Positions 42,483 to 53,702 are shown, counted from the first letter of the stretch. The stretch: DNA of 64,000 bases from Pseudomonas sp. GM50 (GCF_000282375.1 NZ_AKJK01000043.1:1-64000); one strand, 5' to 3'. Numbers and translations: made by a program. The notes: generated from the sequence alone by a model not told the origin.

Positions 42483-42505
42483 GGCACTGCCGTAACGCCA
42501 GTGCC
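42483..42505 (+). other. Stem-loop in the glyA leader
   Basis: GGCACTG (42483-42489) and CAGTGCC (42499-42505) form a perfect 7-bp stem 44 bp before the glyA ATG. No T-run follows, so it is not a terminator; role unknown. Confidence 0.35.
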
Positions 42506-42548
42506 TTACCGAGACGAATGGCGCATAGATGCCGCTGGGAGAGACGCG

Positions 42549-43802
<1,254 letters not shown>

Positions 43803-43825
43803 GCGCGGTTTTGGAGTAAATGACT

Positions 43826-45076
43826 ATGCAACGCTATTCGGGCTTCGGCCTCTTCAAACACTCCCTCAGCCATCATGAAAACTGGCAGAAGATGTGGCGC
43901 ACGCCGACCCCGAAAAAGGTCTATGACGTGGTCATCGTCGGCGGTGGCGGGCATGGTCTGGCGACCGCCTACTACCTGGCCAAGGAACACGGCATCACCA
44001 ACGTGGCCGTGGTCGAGAAAGGCTGGCTGGGCGGCGGTAACACCGCGCGCAACACCACCATCGTTCGCTCCAACTACCTGTGGGACGAGTCGGCGCACCT
44101 GTACGAACACGCCATGAAATTGTGGGAAGGCCTGTCCCAGGACCTGAACTACAACGTGATGTTCTCCCAGCGTGGCGTTTACAACTTGTGCCACACGCTT
44201 CAAGACATTCGTGATTCCGAGCGTCGGGTCAGCGCCAACCGCCTCAACGGCGTGGACGGCGAACTGCTCGATGCCAAACAGGTAGCCGACGAGATTCCGT
44301 ACCTCGACTGCTCCAAGAACACTCGCTACCCGGTGATGGGCGCAACCGTCCAGCGTCGCGGCGGCGTGGCCCGTCACGATGCCGTGGCGTGGGGCTTTGC
44401 CCGTGCCGCCGACGCACTTGGCGTGGACCTGATTCAACAAACCGAAGTGATCGGCTTCCGCAAGGAAAACGGTGTGTGCATCGGTGTTGAAACCAACAAG
44501 GGCTTCATCGGCGCCAAGCGCGTCGGTGTGGTCACCGCCGGTAACTCCGGGCACATGGCCAAGCTCGCCGGTTTCCGTCTGCCGATCGAATCGCACCCGC
44601 TGCAAGCGCTGGTGTCCGAGCCGATCAAGCCGATTATCGACAGCGTGATCATGTCCAACGCCGTACACGGTTACATCAGCCAGTCCGACAAGGGCGACCT
44701 GGTGATCGGCGCCGGTATCGACGGCTACAACGGCTACGGCCAGCGTGGTTCGTACCCGGTGATCGAGCACACCATCCAGGCCATCGTCGAGATGTTCCCG
44801 GTGTTGTCTCGCGTACGCATGAACCGTCAGTGGGGCGGCATCGTCGACACCACGCCGGACGCATGCCCGATCATCTCGAAAACCCCGGTACCGAACATGT
44901 TCTTCAACTGCGGTTGGGGCACCGGTGGCTTCAAGGCAACACCTGGCTCGGGCAACGTGTTTGCCGCGAGTCTGGCCAAGGGTGAAATGCACCCATTGGC
45001 TGCACCTTTCTCCATCGACCGTTTCCATAGCGGTGCGTTGATCGACGAACACGGCGCTGCAGCAGTCGCCCACTAA
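43826..45076 (+). CDS. soxB: Heterotetrameric sarcosine oxidase, beta subunit
   Basis: Catalytic subunit of sarcosine oxidase: oxidises sarcosine to glycine at its noncovalent FAD, passing electrons on to the covalent FMN at the SoxA/SoxB interface. The 416-residue product has the FAD motif [16 protein letters not shown] near 35-50 and the [12 protein letters not shown] segment near 179-190, which holds the His that in homologues covalently binds FMN. Start at 43826 ([10 protein letters not shown]) because GGAG lies 9 bases upstream; an ATG two codons earlier is too close to it. Cotranscribed with glyA. Confidence 0.95.
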   Translation: MQRYSGFGLFKHSLSHHENWQKMWRTPTPKKVYDVVIVGGGGHGLATAYYLAKEHGITNVAVVEKGWLGGGNTARNTTIVRSNYLWDESAHLYEHAMKLWEGLSQDLNYNVMFSQRGVYNLCHTLQDIRDSERRVSANRLNGVDGELLDAKQVADEIPYLDCSKNTRYPVMGATVQRRGGVARHDAVAWGFARAADALGVDLIQQTEVIGFRKENGVCIGVETNKGFIGAKRVGVVTAGNSGHMAKLAGFRLPIESHPLQALVSEPIKPIIDSVIMSNAVHGYISQSDKGDLVIGAGIDGYNGYGQRGSYPVIEHTIQAIVEMFPVLSRVRMNRQWGGIVDTTPDACPIISKTPVPNMFFNCGWGTGGFKATPGSGNVFAASLAKGEMHPLAAPFSIDRFHSGALIDEHGAAAVAH

Positions 45077-45090
45077 CAGGAGAAATCCCT

Positions 45091-45420
45091 ATGTTGCATA
45101 TCTTCTGTCCTCACTGTGGCGAACTGCGCTCCGAAGAGGAATTCCATGCATCCGGCCAGGCGCACATCCCGCGTCCACTGGACCCGAACAGCTGCACCGA
45201 CGAGGAGTGGGGCGACTACATGTTCTTCCGCGACAACCCTCGCGGTCTGCACCACGAGCTGTGGGATCACGTCGCCGGTTGCCGTCAGTACTTCAACGTC
45301 ACCCGTGACACCGTGACCTACGAGATTCTCGAAACCTACAAGATCGGCGCCAAGCCGCAGTTCACCGACAAGACCGACAGCCCGAAAGCGGCCGCCACGG
45401 CTCTGGGAGAGAAGGTATGA
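45091..45420 (+). CDS. soxD: Sarcosine oxidase, delta subunit
   Basis: Small zinc-binding subunit of heterotetrameric sarcosine oxidase. The 109-residue product has C6 and C9 in FCPHCG and H60 and C64 in WDHVAGC, the four ligands known for the family. AGGAG precedes the ATG, 14 bp after soxB. Its stop overlaps the soxA start by 4 bp (ATGA), so translation is coupled. Confidence 0.95.
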   Translation: MLHIFCPHCGELRSEEEFHASGQAHIPRPLDPNSCTDEEWGDYMFFRDNPRGLHHELWDHVAGCRQYFNVTRDTVTYEILETYKIGAKPQFTDKTDSPKAAATALGEKV

Positions 45421-48400
45421 GCCAGATCAATCGCCTGTCCAACGGCGGACGGATCGACCGCAACAAAGTGTTGAGCTTCACCTTCAACGGCCAGGTCTAC
45501 AAAGGCTTTGAAGGCGACTCTCTGGCTGCAGCCTTGCTGGCCAACGGTGTCGACATCATCGGCCGCAGCTTCAAGTACTCGCGTCCGCGTGGCATCTTCG
45601 CCGCCGGTGCCGAAGAGCCGAACGCCGTGCTGCAGATCGGTGCGACCGAAGCCACGCAGATCCCGAACGTGCGCGCCACGCAACAAGCGCTGTATCAAGG
45701 CCTGGTCGCCACCAGCACCAACGGCTGGCCGAGCGTGAACAACGACATGATGGGGATTCTCGGCAAGGTCGGCGGCAAGCTGATGCCGCCGGGCTTCTAC
45801 TACAAAACCTTCATGTACCCGCAATCGTTCTGGATGACCTACGAGAAGTACATCCGTAAGGCTGCCGGCCTTGGCCGCTCGCCGACCGAGAACGATCCGG
45901 ACACCTACGACTACATGAACCAGCACTGCGACGTGCTGATCGTCGGCGCCGGCCCTGCGGGTCTGGCGGCTGCACTGGCGGCTGCCCGCAGCGGTGCGCG
46001 TGTGATCCTGGCCGATGAGCAGGAAGAGTTCGGCGGTAGCCTGCTTGATTCCCGCGAAAGCCTCGACGGCAAGCCTGCCACCGAGTGGGTCGCCAGCGTC
46101 ATCGCCGAGCTGAAAAACACCCCGGACGTGCTGCTGTTGCCGCGCGCCACGGTCAACGGTTACCACGACCATAACTTCCTGACCATTCACGAGCGCCTCA
46201 CCGATCACCTCGGTGACCGTGCCCCGATTGGCCAGGTGCGTCAGCGCATCCACCGGGTTCGCGCCAAGCGTGTAGTGCTGGCGACCGGTACTCACGAGCG
46301 TCCACTGGTTTACGGCAACAACGACGTGCCGGGCAACATGCTCGCCGGCGCTGTGTCGACTTATGTTCGTCGTTACGGCGTGGCACCGGGCAAGAAGCTC
46401 GTGCTGTCGACCAACAACGACCACGCCTACCGCGTAGCGCTGGATTGGCTCGACGCCAGCCTGCAAGTGGTCGCGATCGCCGATGCCCGCAGCAACCCGC
46501 GTGGTGCGCTGGTGGAAGAGGCACGCGCCAAAGGCATCCGCATCCTGACCGGCAGCGCCGTGATCGAGGCCCGTGGCAGCAAGCACGTCACCGCCGCTCG
46601 CGTTGCCGCGATTGATGTAAAAGCACACACCGTGACCAGCCCGGGCGAGTGGCTTGATTGCGACCTGGTTGCCAGTTCCGGCGGTTACAGCCCGGTGGTT
46701 CACTTGGCATCGCACTTGGGCGGCAAGCCGATCTGGCGTGAAGACATCCTCGGTTTCGTACCGGGCGAAGCACCGCAAAAACGCGTGTGCGTCGGTGGCA
46801 TCAACGGCGTCTACGGCCTCGGCGATTCGCTGGCCGATGGTTTTGAAGGTGGTGCTCGCGCCGCCAGCGAAGCCGGTTTCGGCAAGGTCGAAGGCGTGTT
46901 GCCCAAAGCCTTGAGCCGTCTGGAAGAGCCGACTCTGGCGCTGTTCCAGGTGCCTCACGAAAAAGCCACTGCCCGTGCGCCGAAGCAATTCGTCGACCTG
47001 CAGAACGACGTCACCGCTGCCGCCATCGAACTGGCGACCCGCGAAGGCTTCGAGTCGGTCGAGCACGTCAAGCGCTACACCGCTCTGGGTTTTGGTACTG
47101 ACCAGGGCAAGCTCGGCAACGTCAACGGCCTGGCCATTGCCGCCCGTTCGTTGAACGTGACCATCCCGCAGATGGGCACCACCATGTTCCGCCCGAACTA
47201 CACGCCGGTGACTTTCGGCGCCGTGGCCGGTCGTCACTGTGGGCACATCTTCGAGCCGGTTCGTTTCACCGCGCTGCATCACTGGCACGTGAAAAACGGT
47301 GCTGAATTCGAAGACGTCGGTCAGTGGAAGCGTCCATGGTACTTCCCGAAAAACGGTGAAGACCTGCACGCCGCGGTAAAACGCGAATGCAAAGCGGTGC
47401 GCGACAGCGTCGGCCTGCTGGACGCTTCGACCCTGGGCAAGATCGACATCCAGGGCCCGGATTCGCGCGAGTTCCTCAATCGCATCTACACCAACGCCTG
47501 GACCAAGCTCGACGTGGGCAAGGCCCGTTACGGCCTGATGTGTAAAGAAGACGGCATGGTGTTCGACGACGGCGTGACTGCATGCCTGGCCGACAACCAT
47601 TTCGTGATGACCACCACCACCGGCGGCGCTGCACGCGTGCTGCAATGGCTGGAAATCTACCACCAGACCGAATGGCCAGAGCTGAAGGTGTACTTCACTT
47701 CCGTGACGGATCACTGGGCGACCATGACCCTGTCGGGGCCGAACAGCCGCAAGCTGCTCAGCGAAGTCACCGACATCGACTTGAGCAACGAAGCCTTCCC
47801 GTTCATGACCTGGAAAGAAGGTCTGGTCGGTGGTGTGCCGGCGCGGGTGTTCCGGATTTCGTTTACCGGTGAGCTGTCGTACGAAGTCAACGTGCAGGCC
47901 GACTACGCCATGGGCGTGCTGGAAAAAATCGTCGAGGCCGGCAAGCAGTACAACCTGACCCCGTACGGCACCGAAACCATGCACGTACTGCGGGCAGAGA
48001 AGGGCTTCATCATCGTCGGTCAGGACACTGACAGCTCGATGACCCCGGACGACCTGAACATGGGCTGGTGTGTCGGTCGCACCAAACCGTTCTCGTGGAT
48101 CGGCTGGCGTGGCATGAACCGCGAAGATTGTGTGCGTGATCAGCGCAAGCAGTTGGTCGGTTTGAAGCCGATCGATCCGACCAAGTGGCTGCCGGAAGGG
48201 GCGCAACTGGTGTTCAACACCAAGCAAACCATCCCGATGACCATGGTCGGTCACGTGACTTCCAGTTACCTGCACAACTCCTTGGGCTATTCGTTTGCCA
48301 TGGGTGTGGTCAAGGGCGGCTTGAAGCGCATGGGTGAGCGGGTGTTCGCACCGCTGGCCGACGGCAGCGTGATCGAGGCGGAAATCGTTTCTTCGGTGTT

Positions 48401-48434
48401 CTTCGATCCGAAAGGCGATCGCCAGAACGTTTAA
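45417..48434 (+). CDS. soxA: Sarcosine oxidase, alpha subunit
   Basis: Large subunit of heterotetrameric sarcosine oxidase, holding NAD and the THF site where the released methyl becomes 5,10-methylene-THF. The 1005-residue product has an N-terminal ferredoxin-like/2Fe-2S-fold remnant (residues 15-90, FTFNGQVYKGFEGDSLAAAL), a Rossmann domain (DVLIVGAGPAGLAAALAAAR near 172-191) and a C-terminal GcvT-type aminomethyltransferase domain from about 620 (YGLMCKEDGMVFDDGV, FTGELSYEVNV). GGGAGAGAAGG precedes the ATG. Full family length. The gap to soxG holds a REP pair. Confidence 0.96.
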   Translation: MSQINRLSNGGRIDRNKVLSFTFNGQVYKGFEGDSLAAALLANGVDIIGRSFKYSRPRGIFAAGAEEPNAVLQIGATEATQIPNVRATQQALYQGLVATSTNGWPSVNNDMMGILGKVGGKLMPPGFYYKTFMYPQSFWMTYEKYIRKAAGLGRSPTENDPDTYDYMNQHCDVLIVGAGPAGLAAALAAARSGARVILADEQEEFGGSLLDSRESLDGKPATEWVASVIAELKNTPDVLLLPRATVNGYHDHNFLTIHERLTDHLGDRAPIGQVRQRIHRVRAKRVVLATGTHERPLVYGNNDVPGNMLAGAVSTYVRRYGVAPGKKLVLSTNNDHAYRVALDWLDASLQVVAIADARSNPRGALVEEARAKGIRILTGSAVIEARGSKHVTAARVAAIDVKAHTVTSPGEWLDCDLVASSGGYSPVVHLASHLGGKPIWREDILGFVPGEAPQKRVCVGGINGVYGLGDSLADGFEGGARAASEAGFGKVEGVLPKALSRLEEPTLALFQVPHEKATARAPKQFVDLQNDVTAAAIELATREGFESVEHVKRYTALGFGTDQGKLGNVNGLAIAARSLNVTIPQMGTTMFRPNYTPVTFGAVAGRHCGHIFEPVRFTALHHWHVKNGAEFEDVGQWKRPWYFPKNGEDLHAAVKRECKAVRDSVGLLDASTLGKIDIQGPDSREFLNRIYTNAWTKLDVGKARYGLMCKEDGMVFDDGVTACLADNHFVMTTTTGGAARVLQWLEIYHQTEWPELKVYFTSVTDHWATMTLSGPNSRKLLSEVTDIDLSNEAFPFMTWKEGLVGGVPARVFRISFTGELSYEVNVQADYAMGVLEKIVEAGKQYNLTPYGTETMHVLRAEKGFIIVGQDTDSSMTPDDLNMGWCVGRTKPFSWIGWRGMNREDCVRDQRKQLVGLKPIDPTKWLPEGAQLVFNTKQTIPMTMVGHVTSSYLHNSLGYSFAMGVVKGGLKRMGERVFAPLADGSVIEAEIVSSVFFDPKGDRQNV

Positions 48435-48478
48435 TGGCCTCAGGTCCTGTGGGCTGGGCGCTGCACCGCGTTGTCTGC

Positions 48479-48543
48479 ATCGCGAGCAGGCTCGCTCCCA
48501 CAGGAGATCGCGTAACCCTTGTGGGAGCGAGCCTGCTCGCGAT
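48479..48543. repeat. REP pair, GAGCAGGCTCGCTCCC type
   Basis: Tight inverted pair in the 166-bp gap between soxA and soxG, within the sox operon. Confidence 0.88.
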
Positions 48544-48600
48544 GGCGACAGAACAGCCACCACAAGGGCCAGAATCAACAGAATTCAAGACAGGTGCTTT

Positions 48601-49233
48601 ATGACCGCAGCCAATGTTTACCAACAACGCCCAACCACCGGGGCCAAGGCCGAGTCGTCGCTGCATCATGCCGACCTCGCCAGCCTGGTGGGCAAGGGTC
48701 GCAAGAACGCCGGCGTGATCGTGCGTGAGAAAAAACTCCTTGGTCACCTGACCATCCGTGGCGATGGTCACGATGCCGCGTTCGCCGCCGGCGTACACAA
48801 GGCCCTCGGCCTGGAACTGCCCGCCGCGCTGACCGTGGTGATCAAAGGCGAAACCAGCCTGCAATGGATGGGGCCGGATGAATGGCTGCTGATCGTGCCG
48901 ACCGGTGAAGAATTTGCTGCCGAGAAAAAGTTGCGTGAAGCGCTGGGCGACCTGCACATCCAGATCGTCAACGTCAGCGGCGGCCAGCAGATCCTCGAAC
49001 TCAGCGGCCCGAACGTACGCCAGGTGCTGATGAAGTCCACCAGCTATGACGTGCACCCCAACAGCTTCCCGGTAGGCAAGGCTGTCGGCACGGTGTTCGC
49101 CAAGTCGCAATTGATGATCCGCCACACCGCCGAAGACACCTGGGAACTGCTGATTCGTCGCAGCTTCTCGGATTACTGGTGGTTGTGGTTGCAGGATGCT
49201 GCCGCCGAATACGGCCTTAGCGTTCAGGCGTAA
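48601..49233 (+). CDS. soxG: Sarcosine oxidase, gamma subunit
   Basis: Gamma subunit of heterotetrameric sarcosine oxidase, a 210-residue GcvT-fold-like protein (GPDEWLLIVPTG near 100, LSGPNVRQVLMKS near 138-150, FSDYWWLWLQDAAAEYGL at the C-terminus). It helps assemble the tetramer. The ATG follows AGACAGGTGC. It stands apart from soxA by a REP-bearing gap, unlike the tightly packed soxBDA genes, so its expression level may be set separately. Confidence 0.93.
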   Translation: MTAANVYQQRPTTGAKAESSLHHADLASLVGKGRKNAGVIVREKKLLGHLTIRGDGHDAAFAAGVHKALGLELPAALTVVIKGETSLQWMGPDEWLLIVPTGEEFAAEKKLREALGDLHIQIVNVSGGQQILELSGPNVRQVLMKSTSYDVHPNSFPVGKAVGTVFAKSQLMIRHTAEDTWELLIRRSFSDYWWLWLQDAAAEYGLSVQA

Positions 49234-49264
49234 CGATCGTTCCCATCTGTGGTAAGGGAGCTTT

Positions 49265-49402
49265 TGTGGCGAGGGGGAGGGGGCTTGCCCCCGTTGGGCT
49301 GCGAAGCGGCCCTAAAACCTCAGAGCGCGGTTTGTCAGGCAGATTGAGTTGACTGGTTTACGACGGCTTCGCCGCCGAACGGGGGCAAGCCCCCTCGCCA
49401 CA
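49265..49402. repeat. REP pair, GGGGGCTTGCCCCC type (expanded left arm)
   Basis: Inverted pair of the GTGGCGAGGGGGCTTGCCCC type between soxG and purU; the left copy has an extra GGGGGA insertion before the core. Confidence 0.85.
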
Positions 49403-49446
49403 GAGTTCTCTCTGATCACAGATGTTGCAGCAGGAGTCACCGCACT

Positions 49447-50304
49447 ATGAGCCGCGCACCAGACACATGGATTCTGACCGCCGACTGCCCTAGCGTCCTC
49501 GGCACCGTGGATGCGGTGACCCGCTTTCTGTTCGAGCAGGGCTGCTACGTCACCGAGCACCATTCCTTCGATGACCGGCTCTCGGGCCGTTTCTTCATTC
49601 GCGTGGAGTTCCGTCAGCCTGATGGCTTCGACGAGCAGGCCTTTCGCGCAGGCCTGGCGGAACGTGGTGACGCCTTCGGGATGGTCTTCGAGCTGACCCC
49701 GCCGCACCACCGGCCAAAAGTGGTGATCATGGTCTCCAAGGCCGATCACTGCCTCAACGATTTGCTCTACCGCCAGCGCATCGGCCAGTTGTCGATGGAC
49801 GTGGTCGCCGTGGTTTCCAACCACCCGGACCTCAAGCCGTTGGCCGATTGGCACCAGATTCCGTACTACCATTTTCCGCTGGACCCGAACGACAAGCCGT
49901 CCCAGGAGCGTCAGGTCTGGCAGGTGATCGAAGAGTCTGGCGCCGAGTTGGTGATTCTTGCGCGCTACATGCAGGTTCTGTCGCCAGAGCTGTGCCGCAA
50001 ACTCGACGGCAAGGCGATCAACATTCATCACTCCCTGCTGCCGGGTTTCAAGGGTGCCAAGCCCTATCACCAGGCCTACAACAAGGGCGTGAAACTGGTC
50101 GGCGCCACGGCGCATTACATCAACAACGACCTGGACGAAGGCCCGATCATCGCCCAGGGTGTGGAGGCGGTGGATCACAGCCATTACCCCGAAGATTTGA
50201 TCGCCAAGGGGCGGGATATCGAAGGGCTGACCCTGGCGCGGGCCGTTGGTTATCACATTGAACGACGGGTGTTTTTGAACGCCAATCGCACGGTCGTTCT
50301 TTAG
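49447..50304 (+). CDS. purU: Formyltetrahydrofolate deformylase
   Basis: Hydrolyses 10-formyl-THF to formate and THF, releasing one-carbon units made by sarcosine oxidation and recycling THF. The 285-residue product has an N-terminal ACT domain (residues about 8-85, WILTADCPSVLGTVDAVTRF) and a C-terminal formyltransferase domain with the catalytic N-H-D set in AINIHHSLLPGF and DLDEGPIIAQ. GCAGGAG precedes the ATG. In this position it is the sox-linked second copy (purU2-type) of pseudomonads. Confidence 0.94.
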   Translation: MSRAPDTWILTADCPSVLGTVDAVTRFLFEQGCYVTEHHSFDDRLSGRFFIRVEFRQPDGFDEQAFRAGLAERGDAFGMVFELTPPHHRPKVVIMVSKADHCLNDLLYRQRIGQLSMDVVAVVSNHPDLKPLADWHQIPYYHFPLDPNDKPSQERQVWQVIEESGAELVILARYMQVLSPELCRKLDGKAINIHHSLLPGFKGAKPYHQAYNKGVKLVGATAHYINNDLDEGPIIAQGVEAVDHSHYPEDLIAKGRDIEGLTLARAVGYHIERRVFLNANRTVVL

Positions 50305-50308
50305 ATCG

Positions 50309-50403
50309 CCTTCGCGGGCAAGCCTCGCTCCTACAGGATTGAGGTGGCTCGCAAAAACCGGGAACGACTTCAATCCCTGTAGGAGCGAGGCTTGCCCGCG
50401 AAG
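50309..50403. repeat. REP pair, GGGCAAGCCTCGCTCC type
   Basis: Inverted pair in the 207-bp gap between purU and fdhA. Confidence 0.88.
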
Positions 50404-50511
50404 GGGCCCTCCCAAACAACACAAGACACACAGGCAATAACCCGAGCAATCAACGCGCCGCCGCTCCATGGCGACGCGACCGCTACATAAAAACAACAGC
50501 GAGGTGAAAGC

Positions 50512-51711
50512 ATGTCTGGTAATCGTGGTGTGGTGTATCTCGGCGCTGGCAAGGTCGAAGTACAGAAAATCGACTATCCCAAAATGCAGGACCCGCGCGG
50601 CAGGAAGATCGAGCACGGCGTCATCCTGCGCGTAGTGTCCACCAACATCTGTGGTTCCGATCAGCACATGGTGCGCGGGCGTACCACCGCTCAGACTGGT
50701 CTGGTGCTGGGCCACGAGATCACGGGTGAAGTGATCGAGAAGGGCAGCGGTGTCGAAAACCTGCAGATCGGCGACTTGGTGTCGGTTCCTTTCAACGTTG
50801 CCTGTGGCCGTTGCCGTTCGTGCAAAGAGCAACATACTGGCGTCTGCCTGAGCGTTAACCCGGCGCGTCCGGGCGGTGCCTATGGTTACGTCGACATGGG
50901 TGACTGGACCGGTGGCCAAGCCGAATACGCGTTTGTGCCGTATGCCGACTTCAACCTGCTGAAACTTCCAGATCGCGACCGGGCCATGGAAAAAATCCGT
51001 GACCTGACCTGTCTCTCCGACATCCTGCCCACTGGTTACCACGGCGCAGTGACTGCCGGCGTTGGCCCTGGCAGCACCGTGTACATCGCCGGCGCCGGCC
51101 CGGTTGGCCTGGCAGCTGCCGCTTCCGCTCGTCTGCTGGGTGCTGCGGTGGTGATCATCGGTGACGTCAACCCGATCCGCCTGGCCCATGCCAAGGCTCA
51201 GGGTTTCGAAATCGCCGACCTGTCGACAGACACCCCACTGCACGAACAAATCGCCGCGCTGTTGGGCGAGCCAGAAGTGGATTGCGCCGTCGACGCTGTG
51301 GGCTTCGAAGCTCGCGGTCACGGCCATGCCGGCGTGAAGCACGAGGCTCCGGCCACCGTGCTCAACTCGCTGATGGGCGTGGTTCGCGTGGCGGGCAAAA
51401 TCGGCATCCCTGGCCTGTACGTGACCGAAGATCCGGGTGCTGTGGACGCTGCCGCGAAAATGGGCAGCCTGAGCATTCGCTTCGGTCTGGGCTGGGCCAA
51501 ATCCCACAGCTTCCACACCGGCCAGACGCCAGTGATGAAGTACAACCGCCAGCTGATGCAGGCGATCATGTGGGACCGCATCAAGATTGCTGACATCGTG
51601 GGTGTTGAAGTCATCAGCCTGGATGACGCGCCACGTGGTTATGGCGAGTTCGATGCGGGCGTGCCGAAGAAGTTTGTGATCGATCCGCACAAGTTGTTCA
51701 GCGCGGCGTAA
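50512..51711 (+). CDS. fdhA: Glutathione-independent formaldehyde dehydrogenase
   Basis: Zinc- and NAD-dependent oxidation of formaldehyde to formate without glutathione; it detoxifies the formaldehyde from betaine and dimethylglycine demethylation. The 399-residue medium-chain dehydrogenase has catalytic zinc ligands C47 (STNICGSD) and H68 (VLGHEITG), structural zinc cysteines C98, C101, C104 and C112 (CGRCRSC), and a NAD motif IAGAGPVGLAAAAS near 186-199. GCGAGGTGAAAGC precedes the ATG. The same gene ends the block in P. aeruginosa (PA5421). A strong terminator follows. Confidence 0.96.
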   Translation: MSGNRGVVYLGAGKVEVQKIDYPKMQDPRGRKIEHGVILRVVSTNICGSDQHMVRGRTTAQTGLVLGHEITGEVIEKGSGVENLQIGDLVSVPFNVACGRCRSCKEQHTGVCLSVNPARPGGAYGYVDMGDWTGGQAEYAFVPYADFNLLKLPDRDRAMEKIRDLTCLSDILPTGYHGAVTAGVGPGSTVYIAGAGPVGLAAAASARLLGAAVVIIGDVNPIRLAHAKAQGFEIADLSTDTPLHEQIAALLGEPEVDCAVDAVGFEARGHGHAGVKHEAPATVLNSLMGVVRVAGKIGIPGLYVTEDPGAVDAAAKMGSLSIRFGLGWAKSHSFHTGQTPVMKYNRQLMQAIMWDRIKIADIVGVEVISLDDAPRGYGEFDAGVPKKFVIDPHKLFSAA

Positions 51712-51732
51712 GGCTTGGAGCAAGACGGGAAG

Positions 51733-51760
51733 AAGGGCGACAGTGATGTCGCCCTTTTTT
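51733..51760 (+). terminator. Intrinsic terminator after fdhA
   Basis: AAGGGCGACA-GTGA-TGTCGCCCTT with a perfect 10-bp stem, running directly into a T-run, 21 bp after the fdhA stop. It marks the end of the betaine catabolic block. Confidence 0.9.
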
Positions 51761-51952
51761 ATGGAGCATCGCAGCCTGCGCTTTCAGGTTCTGCCGGGTT
51801 GTTCACAGGCCTGTTCGGCGGGAGCGGGCGTGCCATTCATCGTATGGATTCGGGGTTCCACGACCAGGGGGGAACATGCCAGCAGATGCCCGGTCAAATC
51901 GGCAGTTTTGCTGCCCTGCCGGGTGGTTCTCATGGCACAAGAGGATGTCTGG

Positions 51953-52579
51953 ATGAACGTTTCACGCGGTTTTGCGCTGGCATCGCTCATGGCTGTTGCT
52001 TCGTTGACGACGCTGGCCGCGAGCCCGGCCTTTGCACAGTTCAGCCTCAGCGATGCGGCCAATGCGGTTACGGCGATGCAGGGTAACGAGGACGATGAGA
52101 GCGACGAGAGCGATGACGCCGTGGCGGCGCTACCCAAGGCTGCCGGTTTGCTCACTACCCTGGGGTCGCAGCTCAACGTTACGCCGGAACAGGCCGTGGG
52201 TGGTGCTGGTGCGATGCTGGGGCTGGCCAGGAACCAACTCAGCGGCCAGGACTTCACCGAACTGAGCAAAAATGTGCCGGGCCTCGATCAGATCGCCGGC
52301 AACAGCGCCATCAGTGGCTTGAGCGGGCTGGGAGGGCTGGGTGGGCTGCTCGGCGGTGGTGTCGACAAGAACCCTTTGCTCAATGGTTTGCTGGGTAACG
52401 TCAAGGACACCAAGGACCTGAACAACGCGTTCAGTGCCCTGGGCATGGACACCGGCATGATCGGCCTGTTTGCCCCGGTGATTCTGCAATACCTCGGTCA
52501 GCAAGGCGTCGCCGGTTCGCTGCTGCAAAACCTTGGCGGAATCTGGGGCACCGGCCTCGGCACCGGCATAGGTAGCTGA
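51953..52579 (+). CDS. Exported DUF2780-family protein
   Basis: A 208-residue exported protein of unknown function. A signal peptide runs MNVSRGFALASLMAVASLTT to about ASPAFA-QF. The mature part has an acidic linker (EDDESDESDD near 43-52), then the DUF2780 core with LGSQLNVTPEQAVGGAGAMLGLA, and a Gly/Leu-rich C-terminus (SGLGGLGGLLGGG, GTGLGTGIGS). The start at 51953 gives the signal peptide; ATGs further upstream give a longer non-secretory extension. It is convergent with the acyltransferase gene (1 bp between stops). The same position holds a hypothetical gene in P. aeruginosa. Confidence 0.82.
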   Translation: MNVSRGFALASLMAVASLTTLAASPAFAQFSLSDAANAVTAMQGNEDDESDESDDAVAALPKAAGLLTTLGSQLNVTPEQAVGGAGAMLGLARNQLSGQDFTELSKNVPGLDQIAGNSAISGLSGLGGLGGLLGGGVDKNPLLNGLLGNVKDTKDLNNAFSALGMDTGMIGLFAPVILQYLGQQGVAGSLLQNLGGIWGTGLGTGIGS

Positions 52580-52580
52580 G

Positions 52581-53465
52581 TCAGCCCTCGGCGCGCAGTG
52601 CCTTGATGCGCCGGTCCTTCTCGATCCAGAGCTGGTTGACCCAGTTCTGGACGTGTTCGCGAAACACCGGATCGTTTTCGTAATCGCCTTGCCACAGCGC
52701 CGGGTCCAGTTCGCGTGTCTGGATGTCGATGATGATCCTGGGCACATTGCCGCTGATCAAATCCCAGAACCCTGGAATCTTCTGCTGCGGGTACACCACC
52801 GTCACATCGAGAATGGCATCCAGCTGTTCGCCCATCGCCGCCAGCACAAAAGCCACGCCGCCAGCCTTGGGCTTGAGCAGGTGGGTGAAGGGTGATTGCT
52901 GCTGGGCGCTTTTCGCCGCGGTGTAGCGGGTGCCTTCCAGGTAATTGACCACTGTCACTGGTTGGCGCTTGTACAACTCGCAGGCTTCTCTGGTGATCTC
53001 CAGGTCCTTGCCGGCCAGCTCCGGGTTTTTTGCCAGAAACGCCTTGGTGTAGCGCTTCATGAACGGATAGTCCAACGCCCACCAGGCCAGGCCCAGGAAC
53101 GGCACCCAGATCAGTTCTTTCTTGAGGAAGAATTTGAAAAACGGTGTGCGCCGGTTAAGTGTCTGGATCAGCGCCGGGATGTCGACCCACGATTGATGGT
53201 TACCGATCACCAGATACGAGGTGTCGCGGCGTAAATCATCGCCGCCGCGGATGTCCCATTGGGTGGGAATGCACAGTCGGAAGATCAGTTTGTCGATTTC
53301 GGCCCAGGTTTCGGCAATCCACATCACCGCCGCCGAGGCATCATCGCGAAAGCGCCCGGGCAAGAGCAGTTTCAGCAGGGCGAACACCATCAAAGGCCCG
53401 AACAGCACCAGGGTGTTAAGCAACAGCAGCAGGGTAACGAAACGGCCGGTGAGCAGGCGGCGCAT
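52581..53465 (-). CDS. PlsC-family acyltransferase
   Basis: A 294-residue inner-membrane acyltransferase of the 1-acylglycerol-3-phosphate type (YihG-like). An N-terminal membrane segment (FVTLLLLLNTLVLFGPLMVF, residues 8-27) precedes the catalytic NHQSWVD (HxxxxD, near 73-79) and the YLEGTRY motif near 149-155. Such enzymes set fatty-acid composition at the sn-2 position; the YihG branch is a second, non-essential acyltransferase. The stop is 1 bp from the DUF2780 gene's stop. The AGAG upstream is weak, so the start is less certain than the reading frame. Confidence 0.9.
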   Translation of the reverse strand: MRRLLTGRFVTLLLLLNTLVLFGPLMVFALLKLLLPGRFRDDASAAVMWIAETWAEIDKLIFRLCIPTQWDIRGGDDLRRDTSYLVIGNHQSWVDIPALIQTLNRRTPFFKFFLKKELIWVPFLGLAWWALDYPFMKRYTKAFLAKNPELAGKDLEITREACELYKRQPVTVVNYLEGTRYTAAKSAQQQSPFTHLLKPKAGGVAFVLAAMGEQLDAILDVTVVYPQQKIPGFWDLISGNVPRIIIDIQTRELDPALWQGDYENDPVFREHVQNWVNQLWIEKDRRIKALRAEG

Positions 53466-53611
53466 AAGTAACTCTTGAAAGCGTTTGGGCGCGCCATGAT
53501 AAGCAGCTTCAGGCGACAGGCCAAATCGGTGGTGACGAATGTTTCACGTTTGCGGCGATATGCTTGAGCGAATTTGAATGGGTCAGGTTGTTGTATTGAT
53601 TGATCTGGCCT

Positions 53612-53702
53612 CTTCGCGGGCAAGCCTCGCTCCTACAGAGTTCCTGTCATATGCACTATCGCGCACGACACATATCTGTAGGAGCGAGGCTTGCCCGCGA
53701 AG
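53612..53702. repeat. REP pair, GGGCAAGCCTCGCTCC type
   Basis: Inverted pair in the 312-bp gap between the divergent acyltransferase and retropepsin-like genes; nothing else is evident in that gap. Confidence 0.88.

Noticed and set aside
45336..48578. 1080-codon minus-strand frame opposite soxA
   Set aside because: Same reason: antisense shadow of a certain gene, no ribosome binding site or motif.
49312..51723. 803-codon minus-strand frame opposite purU and fdhA
   Set aside because: Runs through two certain genes, a terminator and REP sequences; no recognisable domain.
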